Positions 36,515-50,381 are shown, counted from the first letter of the stretch. The stretch: DNA of 64,000 nt from Amborella trichopoda (GCF_000471905.2 NW_006499535.1:300197-364196); one strand, 5' to 3'. Numbers and translations: made by a program. Notes: generated by a model not told the origin, from the letters alone.

Positions 36515-38561
36515 ATGCATAAGTCTCCAAATGCTTATATTAAATTTCTTTGTAGTTCACATTTGCATTTACATATACAAGAATAAATACGTCATAACAA
36601 TAGTAAAGCACAAAAAAACGTTCCAATAAATATTCCAAAGTATGTTACTTTTTGAATCAGAATTTTATTCATCAAAAAATTCTTATAGTTTAGTCAATGG
36701 TTGCATCATAATATAGAAAAAACCTAAAAACTATTAGCTAATTATTAATTCAAACTATAACAACCTTTTTGCATGGCTATCAAATAGGGAAATATTCATC
36801 CAAAATCATATGATCACATGGCTCACACCCTCAATAGATACATGTTTTTTAAAAAATGGTTCATCAAACAGCATGTTTTCAACATCAATTTCAGTAGATC
36901 CACCTATGTTGTCTTCATTGATGCCCATATATCAATATCTGTATGGACTGGATTTATAAGAATGTTGACTCCTCATGAACATTCTTAGTTTGCTATGAAC
37001 AAATATAAATTATAAAAACAATTAATTTTTAAAATTTGATATAAGGGAAATTGCTGCAATTGTTAATATAAACTTTAATGACTATAAGATACAAATAAAT
37101 CATCCAAAACTTGTAAAACAAAAGCCCAAAGACAATGCAAGTAGAATGATCTAACATTGAAAGAAAATAGAATAAACACTTGGAGGGCAACCTCATTCCA
37201 GGTTAAACACACACTCTCTCTCTCATGTTATTTTGATTGTGTTGCAATCACCATCTACGAGGTGCATCGAGGAAACTTAGTGCACTTCTGGTGGAGGTCC
37301 TCGGCCTCACAAAGTCCATTCAAACTCACACACACATCACACCTCATACTAGCCACACTCCCATTCTAGTTTCTCCTTAGGGATGGTGGCTTTTGGCATA
37401 GGAAACCCTCTGGCATATCACGGCACGGTTAGGCAAGACATATAATTAGAATGGAGGCTATGGCAGCTGCCTGAGGAGGTGGGTGGGGTAAAAACCAACT
37501 TAGCTACCATTGAGGGACAGTTCTGAGTTGTATCAAATGTTTGTTGGGTTATGTGGCTATTTAAATGCTTTATAACAACATATAAAACTATGATTATAGC
37601 GATGTGACAACTCTAGTAGAAGTGGAGCCCAGAGTGATCAAAGGATTATACTTTAGAAAGACCAAAAGAGGCATTTCTTGATACCGTGACTTATTTGGGT
37701 TTCGAGAGGCTAGGCTCGAGTTCATGTCTAAAACCTTTAGTCCTGGGCATACGACACTATTGGTAAAGATTTGTAGGGTCTCCCTTGATTAGGTTGGAGA
37801 GATGCTCAGGATGATTGGTCAAGGGACTGTGTGACCCTTGTGTACAGTGGTTGGTCGTAAAAGACAAAGGCCAAAGTCCGCATCATTTCCATCTTATAGC
37901 TTGAATACTAGATAAGCATCCAGGATACTTCCTATTGGGGCATATCATGTGCATGTGCAAAAGAGATGCCTCTTTGCATCACTAGATTGTGTTAGAAGGT
38001 CTTATGAGATACTATGCAAAATCGAACATGGACTCTTCATAAGGGAGGAACCTAAAATCCATAGAATACGATCGTGTACTCTTCTTTTATTAACTTGTTT
38101 TGATGGAGCAATTATGAAGTCTTACGATGGGCTATGGGTCATGGGTTTTATTAGGTCAGTTTGAGAAGATGACAGTAGTTCATGATTTCCAAAAAAGATG
38201 GAGTTCCTCGATATATTTGTATTATCCTTGACCCTATGGATTCAATTCCCATCAAATTTGTTTTAAATTTTCAAAATCATGGGAGAGTTTCGCAACCCAT
38301 TTGGAATGGGTTCCCATCAAGTGGGACCCACCTTATTAGGGGTATGGTGGCCACAACGGCCACACCTGGTGGCACACCCCACCTCCTCTTTCCTCTCTCT
38401 CTGTCTCTCACTCTCTCTCATCTTGGTCTTGATTTGTTAACCAATTTAGTTGATTAAAATCAAATATTGTGATTGAGAGAGGGAGATTGGGATTGTTGAA
38501 GAGATCTTCCATTAAGTTGTTCCATAACTACAGATTTTATGACATATGTATTTTATTTTTT
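36515..38561. other. Unassigned spacer
   Basis: No supported gene. 37,157-38,460 is less AT-rich than its surroundings and contains several short frames (for example 37,949-38,164 plus and 38,182-38,457 plus) without recognisable domains. A CT run lies at 38,390-38,420. Confidence 0.5.
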
Positions 38562-38811
38562 ATATATCAAATTATCGATGGGAATGTGTTAAACAAATTA
38601 AGGGATAATAGTTTTAGTACTTCTATGAAATAGATGGCTAAGATTTCTTCACCCCGCAGGTCTCTTAATATCAACAGTCAAGATTAAGTCTTCATAAGGA
38701 TGGCAAACCCTAGATCCCAAAACCTTATTTCTGAATTGTAACATGATTCTAAGATAAATTATGTGGCTTCACAAGTGGAACATGGGGGTCCAACTTAGTA
38801 ACAATGATAGT
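38562..38811 (+). repeat. Duplicated flank next to Copia L
   Basis: About 250 bp directly outside the 3' LTR of the truncated Copia element. It is about 93% identical by eye to 45,241-45,476, which lies in the same place beside the second Copia element. It contains ctagatcccaaaaccttatt. As both elements share the same flank, they are duplicates of one insertion. Confidence 0.85.
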
Positions 38812-41800
38812 TGTTAAATAGACAAAAACGACAGAAGAAAAATCTCTTATGTTGATCATTATCATCATGTATATCAGAGGTAACTTGCACCAGAGGTAAT
38901 ATAATATATATATAAAATAAATACAAGATCATCAACTATCTCTACACGCCCCCTCAAACTGTGGTTGATTGAATAATATCAGTGTGTCAATGAGATAGTT
39001 GATGAGCACGAGTCATTACCTTGGTAAAAATATTTGCAAGTTGTTGCTGTGAGGTAATACGTGGGAGTGTAACTTCTCCGGCTAGGAATTTTCACGAATG
39101 AAATGACAATAAATTTTGATATGCTTTGTACGGTCATGAAATACTGGATTTGATGCAATGTCTGACACTCATATTATCAGTATACAATGGAGTAGGATAT
39201 TGATGAAAAATATTGAGATCATGTAAAAGACCTCTCAATCAAGTAATTTCACCGCAAGCCAAGGGCATTGCTAGATATTCCAGAAGATTTCGACAAAATT
39301 TGTTGTTTCTTACATTTCCATGATATGAGAGAATCTCCAAGAAATATACACCACCCAGTGGTCGAGCGTTGAGTATCTGGGCAGCCTGCCCAATCTGCAT
39401 CAACCTAAGCTCGTAACTGGAGAGAAGAGTCAGAGGAGAAGAATAAGCCTCTATGTCATGTACCCCGCAGATAACGAATGATACGATGGACAATTGAGAG
39501 GTGGATGTGATGGGGATCTACAATAAATTGGCTGACGACCAGTACTGCATGAGATATATCAAGACGAGTCATAGTAAGATAAAGTAGACTGCCAACTAGT
39601 TGTCTATAAAGAGTGGGATTTGGAAATTTTTTGCCATCATCCTTTCAATATTTTACATTCACATCCATTAGTGTATCCACCCGTTTACCATCAGATAAGT
39701 TGACCAATTTGATCAAATATTTGGTATACTTCTTTTGGTTAACTATATATCCATTAGAGGAATGATGTATCTTTAGGCTAAGAAAGTAAGTCAACGGACC
39801 CAAATCTTTCATTTTGAATGAGTGACTGAGAAGTTCTTTCAAGTGTCGTATATTATCAAGGTTGTTTCCTGTGATAAGAATATCATCAACATATAAGAGA
39901 ATGATTGTTATCCAGAGAGAACAAATGACGAGTAAATAGCGAATAGTCATGAATACTTTGTTTCAACCAAGCATTCAGAACGATTTGTCGAAACTGCTCA
40001 AACCAAGCTTTTGGAGCTTGATTTAAACTATACAAGGATTTTTTCAAGTGATATACCATAGACTTATCATGGCCATACCTAGGAGGAGGTCGCATATACA
40101 CTATCTCTATCAAATATCCATGAAGAAATGCATTTTTCACGTCCATATGAGATATAGTCCACCGACGAATAGCTGAGAGGACAATTACGGTATGTATAGT
40201 GGTCATTTTAACAACAAGAACAGATGTTTCTTCATATTCTATGCCATATTCCTATTTGTAACCCTGAGCAACTAGTCGTGCTTTATATTGCTCAATCCTT
40301 CTATCAGATTGAAGCTTCACAGAAAAAACCCATTTACTTCCATTAATAGATGTGTGAAGAGGGCAAAATACAAGATCCTAAGTGTCATTTTCCAACAAGG
40401 CACATATTTCTGCATCCATGGCCTCTTTCCAACATGGTATAATCAAGACTTGCTGGTAGGTGGAAGGAATATCAACGAAATCTAAAAGGACAAATAATGA
40501 TCTAGTAAGTAGACAAAGATTTAGGTGTTTGAAAGGAATTTTAATAATATCAAGAGAAATGAATAAATCTCTAGATTGTAGTGAAAAGTCAAAATCATTA
40601 TGAGAAGAGCAATATCGATCATGTGAGTGAGTTACACATGAAGAACGTCATAACTGGCTATAGTTATCAACATAAACAAAATTAGGATAAATGATGGAAG
40701 TAAGAGAATCACTTACAGGTAGGGTGGAGGTTTGACCTTGCTCTGGTTGGTGAGATGGAGTAGGCGTGGATTGGTTTTGTTGGCCTTGCTGTTGATGCAC
40801 CAAAAGTTGTGATTATTTATCAGTGGTTTTGGCATTTGAGAAATTTGGAGAGAAAGGAGCAGAGGACCCTGTTGATTAGCAATTGAAGAGTAATAAAAGA
40901 GACTTTATAGAAAAATGACATTGCGAGAAACACGTACACGACGAGCTAAGGGATCATAACATCGAAATTCGTTTTTGTCGGGACAGTAACCCACAAAAAC
41001 ACAAGTGATTGGTCGAACAGAAAATTTTGTTCGTACATGCTGAGGAAAATGAACAAAATAGACACATCAAAAAATATGCAAGAAAGAATAATCAGGATGA
41101 ATATGTAATAATGAATATAATCAGGATGAATATGTAATAATGAATAATATGGAGATTTTTTATGCAAAACTAGGGATGAGAGGCGATTTATGAGATAAAC
41201 AGTCGTTGATGTAGCTTCAACGCAAAAACTATGAAGAATACAAGAGTCATGCATAAGGGTCTTAACAACTTCTAGGATATGACAATTTTTTCTTTCTTCT
41301 ATGCCACTATATTGTGGAGTATAGAGACAAGTTTTCTGTGATTGAATATCCTGAGTTTTTAAAAATTCTTGAAACTCATGTGATATGTATTCCCCCCCTG
41401 AGTCTGATCGTAAGATTTTTACTTTTGTATCAAATTGAGTTGCAATCATGGATAAAAAAGTTTTAAAATGGGAGAACACTTCATAATTATGATGCATAAA
41501 GCATATCCAGGTTTAGCGTGTACAATCTTCAATGAACAAAACAAAATACTTATATCACATTCTCGATAAAATTAGAGCAAGACCCTATACATCACTATAA
41601 ATAGGATGGAAATGTATAGTAGTTTTATTTACTCAAGTTGGAAAACGCAAACTGGTGCTTCTATTCAAAGAACAACTAATACAAGATTTATTGATAGAAT
41701 TTAAAGCACGTGCTTTATTGGGCAATGAACTAGAACGAAATAAAGTATCTAATTTATTTGCATTCGGATGACTAAGTCCCCGATGCCACATATGCCATTG

Positions 41801-42556
41801 TTTATTAGAAACAGAAAAATCAGAGTCCGATGGAGAAAAGAAAGAAGCATCATTGTTTGGTTTCTCAAACTCCAAGGCAAACAAATGACTAATTCTATGC
41901 CCTTTCCCTTTCATTGTCCCATTGCGTACGTCTTGTATTACACAACCATCACGAGAGAATTGAACATTGTAACCATTATCGACAAGTTGGCCCACAGAAA
42001 TTAGATTAACAGTTAATTTAGGAACCAAGAGAACATTAGGTAAATGAAAAGGTGTACATGGCGAGACAGATAGTGAGAGATTATTAGTACCAGTAATATT
42101 TAGTTTTTCCCCAATAGCGGTGAGAATCTGAGTATTACCTTGGTATGGTTTAGTAGAGGTTGGACTTGCTTGCACTCCAGTTATATGATTAGAGGCACCC
42201 GAGTCAATAAACCAAAGGGGATTCACACTAAGGGATATGTGAACGTTCATACTAGACATGCCCATAGTAGGGAAAATAGAAGTGATAGCCTTAGACACAA
42301 AGTTTTGTGCCAACTATCGAATATCATTTGATGTCTAGGATACTGGCATATTTGGGTCATGAATAATATTTGATGGAGGGGTCTCTACCATTAGTCCCTT
42401 TGATGCATTATTAGTAGTTTGATATGCCCTATAAAAAGGTTTGTGTGTATTTAATGCCCGGTTGCATCGCCGACCAAGATCTCGACACTCTATGATAATA
42501 TGCCTAAGACATTCGTAATAAGTACAAAAAATTTTCTTCTCGCAGTGGGATGTTAT
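38812..42556 (-). mobile_element. Ty1/Copia retrotransposon L, 5'-truncated fossil
   Basis: Minus-strand Copia relic. Its short 3' LTR is at 38,812-38,946 with the polypurine tract GTTTGAGGGGGCG just inside. Going upstream on the minus strand: reverse transcriptase with LLYVDDILITG (about 39,890) and MDVKNAFLHGYL (about 40,150), integrase (40,946-41,497), the pre-integrase zinc-binding segment (about 41,640-41,800), then protease with WFIDSGASNHITG (about 42,200) and the edge of the zinc-knuckle region. The element stops at 42,551-42,556, where pararetrovirus sequence starts. It lacks gag and a 5' LTR and its frames have several breaks. Identity with Copia R is about 92-93% by eye. Confidence 0.9.
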
Positions 42557-42828
42557 CTCTTCCCTATTTCTTACTCAAAGTGTACTATTAGAAGAAGAAG
42601 TTATTCTATTGGATAGAGTTCTAATAAAATTTGCCATTTTTTTATAGTGGATGAATACTGAGTCAATTAGAAACAGTCCTTGTACCTGTTGCAGCTCTTC
42701 CTGGCCTGTCGGTAGTTCGGGTCATGACGACTTTTAGTTTCAATTCCTTATTATCTAAATGGAAAATTTTATTAAGGTTTTAACCTCTAGAACAGGGTTT
42801 TCTAATTACAGTTCACCACTGTAAGCTA

Positions 42829-42843
42829 CTGGCTCTGATACAA
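42829..42843 (-). other. Pararetrovirus primer-binding site, copy 3
   Basis: Collinear with the tRNA-Met primer-binding sites at 20,067 and 27,583. Confidence 0.7.
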
Positions 42844-43474
42844 AAAAAAACCAAGATCATATAAAATTTTAAATTCTAATAAATTCTTAAAAACAGACAG
42901 ATGTGAGTTAAGAATCAATGGTACACAAACATTATCAAAATAAATATTATTAAGCAAAGAATACATAAAAGCGATGAGATATCAATTACAAACCAATACA
43001 CATATGAAACATTTCTGACTTTTAAACAAACTACTAATTTAACTTGCTTAGTAAGGTAAACGGAAAAACTTACATATGATACTTGCAATAGCTAGGAAAT
43101 AATCTCCACTCTTTTGGGCAATAATTAGGCAGATTGTCCCAGTTATAGTCACACATAAAGCTATTTACTTCTAGGTGGGTAGATACACCACCAGATATAC
43201 AACAACGTGAAAGAGAGTACAAAACAAGTTATAGGTTTGTATAGAACAGAGATGAAGAAAGTCAAAGAGAGAAAGAGAGGCTGCAGGGATGTAGAGACTT
43301 TAAAGAGATGAAGAAAGTCTGCAAAGATACAGAGTAGCGGTGTAAGATAGAGGTGCAGAACAGAGATGGAGAGCAGAGATGCAGAGCAGACAGAGGTGTA
43401 GAACAGAGATGGAGAGCAGGGATACAGAGCAGACTAGGGGAGAAAGACCGTGTTTAACTGAGAGAGAGGAACCC

Positions 43475-43483
43475 CTTTTATAG
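43475..43483 (-). promoter_or_regulatory. Pararetrovirus TATA box, copy 3
   Basis: CTATAAAAG on the minus strand in the conserved promoter context of copies 1 and 2. Confidence 0.7.
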
Positions 43484-44823
43484 CCCCCGGATTCCAAAAT
43501 TATTTCAACTTTGTTTTGGATAAAAAGGAAAGTGTCGGGTGAGGTGACCCAAAGTATGAACAGGGAAAAGGTGTGGGCTGGAACTATTTTTGTCGACAGG
43601 AACTATTTTGTCGGCAGGAACTATTTGGCATGAACTATTTTGTCGGCAAGACTCGTGTGCTAGTGAAGTGCAGTCGTTCCGTCCTGGATAGTATTTTGAT
43701 TGTTCATCCCCTTTGGGATAGTCCAAACTCTATGTCTTCAGTTTCCTGTGCGTAGTCTTCTTCATACTGCGTGGATGTAGATATTGCTTCTTCTTCTTCA
43801 TCGAACATTTGCAATAATTTTCATTTGAGTAATTCTTTCGTAGCAGTAGGATTTTGTTGCCTCATTTTATTGAATAGTTGGTCATATTAACTTCTTCTTT
43901 TGGAGGTGTGAGTGATACTTTTTTCTGTTTTATATTTTTGGGATTAATGGTCTTATTTTCATATTCAGCCCATCATTTTACGTATATTTGTCTTCCGAGT
44001 TCTGGGATGTATTCCCAATTATTAGTATAATCTTCTGTTATTTGATAGGACCATTTCATAATCCATGGTACTTGATATAGAGCCATGAAATATATATGAA
44101 GGTCTATTCTGGTATCATTACTATTATATTCCATGGATTTCCGTTGAGAGGCTTGGATGTTAAGGGGTAATATTTTTGTCCTTGAGCCCCACAATCGGAA
44201 CCAATTTGTAAACCAATTTGGGAACTCTCCCACTATTGGTATCTTTATTTGTATGAACCAAGTATGGGAGTTATTATTATTTTGAAAGGCAAATACTTTA
44301 TGCCAGGCTTTAATATATTCAAAGTATTGAAAATATTTAATAGTAAATCCTTCGTATTGCATTTTTATTGGTTTTGAAGGTTCCACACCCTAGTCTTTAT
44401 ATGAAAGTATTATTCGTATATGAAATTTAGAGTAGGCTATCATATTTGTATTTTTTCTTATAGAAGTGGACCAATGTAATTGATCATGTTCTAGGAGGAT
44501 AGCTTCATAATATTCTTTGGTCTTATCTCCATCATTTGGATGTATATGGTTATTCATATAAATATTTGCTATTTCATGTGGATCATTATCTCTGTGAATA
44601 TTTTCTATTACCATAATTGGCATAAAGGAGGTTTCCAGAAACCTACTTTTTTCTTCTGTTAATGATGTTATTGGTACTAGTTCACGTGAGAATATTATTT
44701 CTTGAGCTTGTTTTTTAATTATTTGATTGGGTGTTATTCGTGAGGTTTTGGTTATTATGGCTCTACTTAGTATAGGGACTACTTCCATTTTTCCCTTTCC
44801 CTTGCTGGTGCTGGTGTCTGCTA

Positions 44824-44825
<2 letters not shown>

Positions 44826-44863
<38 letters not shown>

Positions 44864-45243
44864 NNNNNNNNNNNNNNNNNNNNNNNNNNNNNNNNNNNNN
44901 NNNNNNNNNNNNNNNNNNNNNNNNNNNNNNNNNNNNNNNNNNNNNNNNNNNNNNNNNNNNNNNNNNNNNNNNNNNNNNNNNNNNNNNNNNNNNNNNNNNN
45001 NNNNNNNNNNNNNNNNNNNNNNNNNNNNNNNNNNNNNNNNNNNNNNNNNNNNNNNNNNNNNNNNNNNNNNNNNNNNNNNNNNNNNNNNNNNNNNNNNNNN
45101 NNNNNNNNNNNNNNNNNNNNNNNNNNNNNNNNNNNNNNNNNNNNNNNNNNNNNNNNNNNNNNNNNNNNNNNNNNNNNNNNNNNNNNNNNNNNNNNNNNNN
45201 GTACTGTTATTATTGTTATTATTATTATTATTATTGTTATTAT
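44826..45243 (+). repeat. (ATT)n microsatellite containing an assembly gap
   Basis: ATT units run from 44,826 into 337 undetermined bases (44,864-45,200) and resume as ATT/GTT units to about 45,243. The true length is unknown. The translated frame across it is an artefact. Confidence 0.95.
44864..45200. other. Assembly gap (337 N)
   Basis: Run of undetermined bases inside the microsatellite. Gap length may be nominal, so sequence matching 29,735-38,561 could in principle be missing here. Confidence 0.99.
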
Positions 45244-45476
45244 ATCAAATATTCAATGGGAGTGTGTTAAACAAATTAAGGGATAATAGTTTTAATACTT
45301 CTAAGAAATAGATGGCGAAGATTTCTTCACCTCACAGGTCTTTTAATATCAACCGTCAAGATTAAGTCTTCATAAGGATGGCAAACCCTAGATCCCAAAA
45401 CCTTATTTTTGCGTTATAACGTGATTCTAAGCTTCACAAGTGGAACATGGGGATCCAACTTAGTAACAATGATAGT
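45241..45476 (+). repeat. Duplicated flank next to Copia R
   Basis: Partner of 38,562-38,811, about 93% identical by eye. It directly follows the microsatellite and ends at the 3' LTR of Copia R. Confidence 0.85.
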
Positions 45477-45606
45477 TGTTAAACACACAAAAACGACAGA
45501 AGAAGAATCTCTTATGTTGATCATTATCATCATGTATATCAACTTGCACCAGAGGTAACATAATATATATATAAAATAAATACAAGATTCTTCAACTAGC
45601 TCTATA
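45477..45606 (-). repeat. Copia R 3' LTR
   Basis: Matches the 5' LTR at 50,699-50,820 and the L copy at 38,812-38,946. Shared core tgatcattatcatcatgtat. The polypurine tract (TTTGAGGGGGCG on minus) lies at 45,607-45,618. Confidence 0.85.
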
Positions 45607-48600
45607 CGCCCCCTCAAACTGAGGTTGATAGAATAATATCAATTTGTCAATGAGATAGTTGATGAGCACTAGTCATTACCTTGGTAAAAATATTTGCAAG
45701 TTGTTGCTGTGAGGTAATACGTGGGAGTGTAACGTCTCCGTCTAGGAATTTTTCACGAACTAAATGACAATAAATTTTGATATGCTTTGTACGATCATGA
45801 AATACTGGATTTGATGCAATGTGTGACACTCATATTATCAGCATACAATGGAGTAAGAGATTGATGAAAAATATTGAGATCATGTAAAAGACCTCTCAAT
45901 CAAGTAATTTCACCACAAGCTAAGGGCATTGCTAGATATTCGCCTTCTACAGAAGATTTCGACAAAGTTTGTTGTTTCTTACATTTCCATCATATGAGAG
46001 AATCTCCAAGAAATATACACCACCCAGTGGTCGAGCATCGAGTATTTGGGCAGCCTACCCAAATCTGCATCAGCCTAAGCTCGTAACTAGAGAGAAGAGT
46101 TAGAGGAGAAGAATAAGCCTCTATGTCATGTACCCCGCAAATAACGAATGATACGATGGACAACTGAGAGGTGGATGTGATGGGGATCTACACAAATTGG
46201 CTGACGACCTGTACTGCATGAGATATATCAAGACGAGTCATAGTAAGATAAAGTAGACTGCCAACTAGTTGTCTATAAAGAGTGGGATCTGAAAATTTGT
46301 CGCCATCATCCTTTCAATATTTTATATTCACATCCATTGGTGTATCCACCCGTTTATCATCAGATAAGTTGATCAATTTGATCAAGTCTTTGTTATACTT
46401 CATTTGGTTAACTATATATCCATTAGAGGAATGATGAATCTTTAGGCTAAGAAAGTAAGTCAACAGACCTAAATCTTTCATTCTGAATGAGTGACTGAGA
46501 AGTTCTTTCAAGTGTCGTATATTATCAAGGTTGTCTCCTGTGATAAAAATATCATCAACATATAAGAGAAGGATTGTTATCCGGGAAGAACAATGGTGAG
46601 TAAATAGCGAATAGTCATGAGTACTTTGTTTCAACCCAGCATTCAGAACGACCTGTCGAAACCGCTCAAACCAAGATGTTGGAGCTTATTTTAAACTATA
46701 CAAGGATTTTTTCAAGTGACATACCATAGACATATCATGGCAATACCTCGGAGGAGGTCGCATATATACTGTCTCTTTCAAATATTCATGAAGAAATGCA
46801 TTTTTCACGTTTATCTAAGATATTGTCTACCGATGAATAGCTGAGAGGACAATTATGATATGTATAGTGGTCATTTTAACAACAAGATCAAATGTTTCTT
46901 CATATTCTATGCCATATTCCTGTTTGTAACCCTGAGCAACTAATCGTGCTTTATATTGCTCAATCCTTCCATCAGATTGAAGCTTCACAGAAAAAACCCA
47001 TTTACTTCGATTAATAGATGTGTGAGGACGGCAAGATACAAGATCCTAAGTGTCATTTTTTAGCAAGACACTTATTTCTACGTCCATGGCCTCTTTCCAA
47101 CATGGCATAGTCAAGACTTACTGGTAGGTGGAAAGAATATCAACAGAATCTAAAGGGGCAAATAATGATCTAGTAAGTAAACAAAGATCTAGGTATTTGA
47201 AAGGAATTTTAATAGTATCAAGAGTAATGAACAAAGCTCTAGGTTGTAGTGAAAGGTCAAAATCATCATGAGAAGAGCCATATCGATCAGGTGAGTGAGT
47301 TACACGTGAAGAAAGTCATAACTGACTATAGTTATCAATAGAAACAAAATTAGAATAAATGATGGAAGTAAGAGAATCACTTACAGCTAGGACGGAGATT
47401 TGACCTTGCTCTGGTTGGTGAGATGGAGTAGGCGTGGATTGGTTTTGTTGGCCTTGCTGTTGATGCACCAAAAGTTGTGTTGATTTATCAGTGGTGTTGG
47501 CATTTGAGAAATTTGGAGAGAAAGGAGCAGAGGACCCTGTTGATTAGCAATTGAAGAGTAATAATGACATTGCGAGAAACACGTACACGACGAGCTGTGG
47601 GATCATAACATAGAAATCCCTTTTGGTCGAGACAGTAACCCACAAAAACACAAGTGATTGGTTGAACAGAAAATTTTGTTCGTTCATACTGAGGAAGATG
47701 AACAAAACAGACACATCAAAAAACATGCAAGAAAGAATAATCAGGATGAATATGAAATAATGAATAATATGGAGATTTTTTATGCAAAACAAGGGATGAG
47801 AGGCGCTTTATGAGATAAACAGCTGTTGATGCAGCTTCAACCCAAAAACTATGAAGAATACAAGAGTCATGCATAAGGGTCCTAACAACTTTTAGGATAT
47901 GACAATTTTTTTTTTCTGCTATGCCACTATATTGTGGAGTATAGAGACAGGTTTCTATGATTGAATATCATGAGTTTTTAAAATTCTTGAAACTCATGTG
48001 ATAAGTATTCCCCCCCTAAGTCTTACCGTAAGATTTTTACTTTTGTATCAAATTGAGTTGCAATCATGGATAAAAACGTTTTTAAAATGGGAGAACACTT
48101 CAGATTTATGACGTATAAAGTATATCCATGTATAGCGTGTACAATCGTCAACGAACAAAACAAAATTCTTATATCACATTCTCGATAAAATTAGAGCAGG
48201 ACCACATACATCACTATGAATAAGATGGAAATGTGTAGTAGTTTTATTTACTCGAGTTGGAAAAGGCAAACTGATGCTTTTATTCAAAGAACAACTAATA
48301 TAAGATTTATTGATAAAATTTAAAGCAAGTGCTTTATTGGGCAGTGAACCAGAACGAAACAAAGTATCTAATTTATTTGCATTCGGATGACTAAGTCCCT
48401 GATGCCACATATGCCATTGTTTATTAGAAACAAATATCAGAATCCGATGGAGAAAAGAAAGAAGCATCACTGTTTGGTTTCTCAATATCCAAGGCAAACA
48501 AATGACCAATTCTACGCCCTTTCCCTTTCATTGTCCCATTTCGTAGGTCTTGTATTACACGTCCATCACGAGAGAATTGAACATTGTAACCATCATCGAC

Positions 48601-50381
48601 AAGTTGGCCCACAAAATTAGATTAACAATTAATTTAGGAACCTGGAGAACATTATGTAAATGAAAAGGTGTACCAGGGAAGACAGATAGTGAGAGATTAT
48701 TAGTATCAATAATATTCAGTTTTTCCCCATTAACAGTGAGAATCTGACTATGACCTTGGTATAGTTTAGTAGAGGTTGAACTTGAGTGCACTCCAGTTAT
48801 ATGATTTGAGGCACCCGAGTCAATAAACCAAAGGGGATTCACACTAAGGGATATGTGAGAGTTGATACCAAACATGCCCATAACAGGGAAAATAGAAGAG
48901 ATAACAGTAGATACAAAGTTTTGTACCAACTGTCGAATATCATCTGATGTCTTGGATATTGACGTATTTGGGTCATGAATAGTACTTGATGGAGGGGTTT
49001 CTACCATTAGTCCCTTGGATGCATTATTAACAGCTTGATATGCCCTGTAAAAAGGTTTCTGTGTATCTAATGCCCGGTTGCCTCGTCGAGAAAGATCTCG
49101 ATACTCTGTGATAATATTCCCAAGACATTTGTAATAAGTACAAAAATTTTTCTTCTTGCAATGGGATGTTATATGACCAAACTCGACATTAATAACATTG
49201 CAGTGAAGATGGACCTTTTTGTGGTGGATTTCCTCTAAGCCCGTTGAGCCACAAGGATAGACTCTATATCCTTCTTCCCTCAATGGTGACCTATGTCTTC
49301 ATTCTCGTCTCCTCACGAAGTAATTCACCTAGAATGACATCCATATTGGCTAAAGTTTCACTATTCAAAATATTGGCTCGAATGATCTCATATTCTGGGT
49401 GCAATTTCATTAGAAACTGCATCACCTTGCTATCATCATTTATCTCCATCAAGCTTTTAATACAACAAGCACTGGTGACAATCTCAAGTTTACAGATTGA
49501 TATTCTGTCCACAAGTTCATAAAACATGCATAATGTTTCTGGATGTTTTTTTCACCTATCTATAGGTAAACATATCATACTCAATTTGGTAGCGTCTTGC
49601 AAGATTTAATAGCTAATAGACATTTTTCAAATATTCCCACATTTCTTTCGCAGTACAGAAGCCTCTCATTGACCTTCTAATGTCGAGATCAACAGAGCCG
49701 GAGATCCATGGGACAATTTTTATATTTTTGATCTTCCATTGTTGGGTATTTTTAGTGTTGGGTGTAGCAGGTTCAGATTCAGTTCCATCAATATACCCTC
49801 ACAAACCTTTCTCTTCTACAAAAAATTGAAAATGGAAGAGCCAATCGAGATAGTTTTTTTCCATCAAGTTTTATTGCCAATATATCTCTATTTCAAAAAG
49901 CCATGTGCAAATAGTGCGAGCACCCACAATTTCAATCAAAAGACTCAATCCAATTGTTTTTTTTTTGTGTGTAGACAATAACAGTAAGAAAACCTGATTA
50001 GCAATCAAAATTCACTCATAAACCATATTAAACACGTCCCAAACCCACTCATCATTAGAAAAAGGTGAATGCACAACAATCCCACACAAAACCCTAAATC
50101 TCCAAGGCCTCAATTGCTATGGAACATTTCAAACCCTACAAAGATGTTTAGAGAGAGAGAAGAATGCCAAATTGAGCAGACGTTGTACCAAATTGAGGCG
50201 CGACGAGCTTCTTGAGGTCCCAAATTGTGTCATCTTCATTGCAAATTGCAATTCACCCTCACAAACCATCGCTCACAAACACCTCGATCATCTTTCTCTC
50301 TCCAAGTAAGGAAACTCCCTTTCTCATCATCAAACAGATCCTACATCATATACTTTGAGAAAGACTCATCTGATTGGGGCA

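Larger units (their letters stand above)
42551..44825 (-). mobile_element. Pararetrovirus fragment, copy 3 (Petuvirus-like fossil)
   Basis: Collinear with 27,305-29,578 and about 95% identical by eye. It contains the first codons of the polyprotein region, the leader with primer-binding site (42,829-42,843), the TATA box (43,475-43,483), the 43-bp duplication, and the region downstream of RNase H (44,390-44,827 and 43,973-44,386). Its right end, at the ATT repeat, is the same breakpoint as in copy 2. Its left end joins Copia L at a TGTTAT shared by both sequences. Fossil; no complete gene. Confidence 0.9.

Noticed and set aside
42551-44825. An independent virus integration into the Copia element
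   Set aside because: The right breakpoint and the 43-bp leader duplication are the same as in copy 2, and the series of neighbours is repeated, which fits a tandem duplication better.
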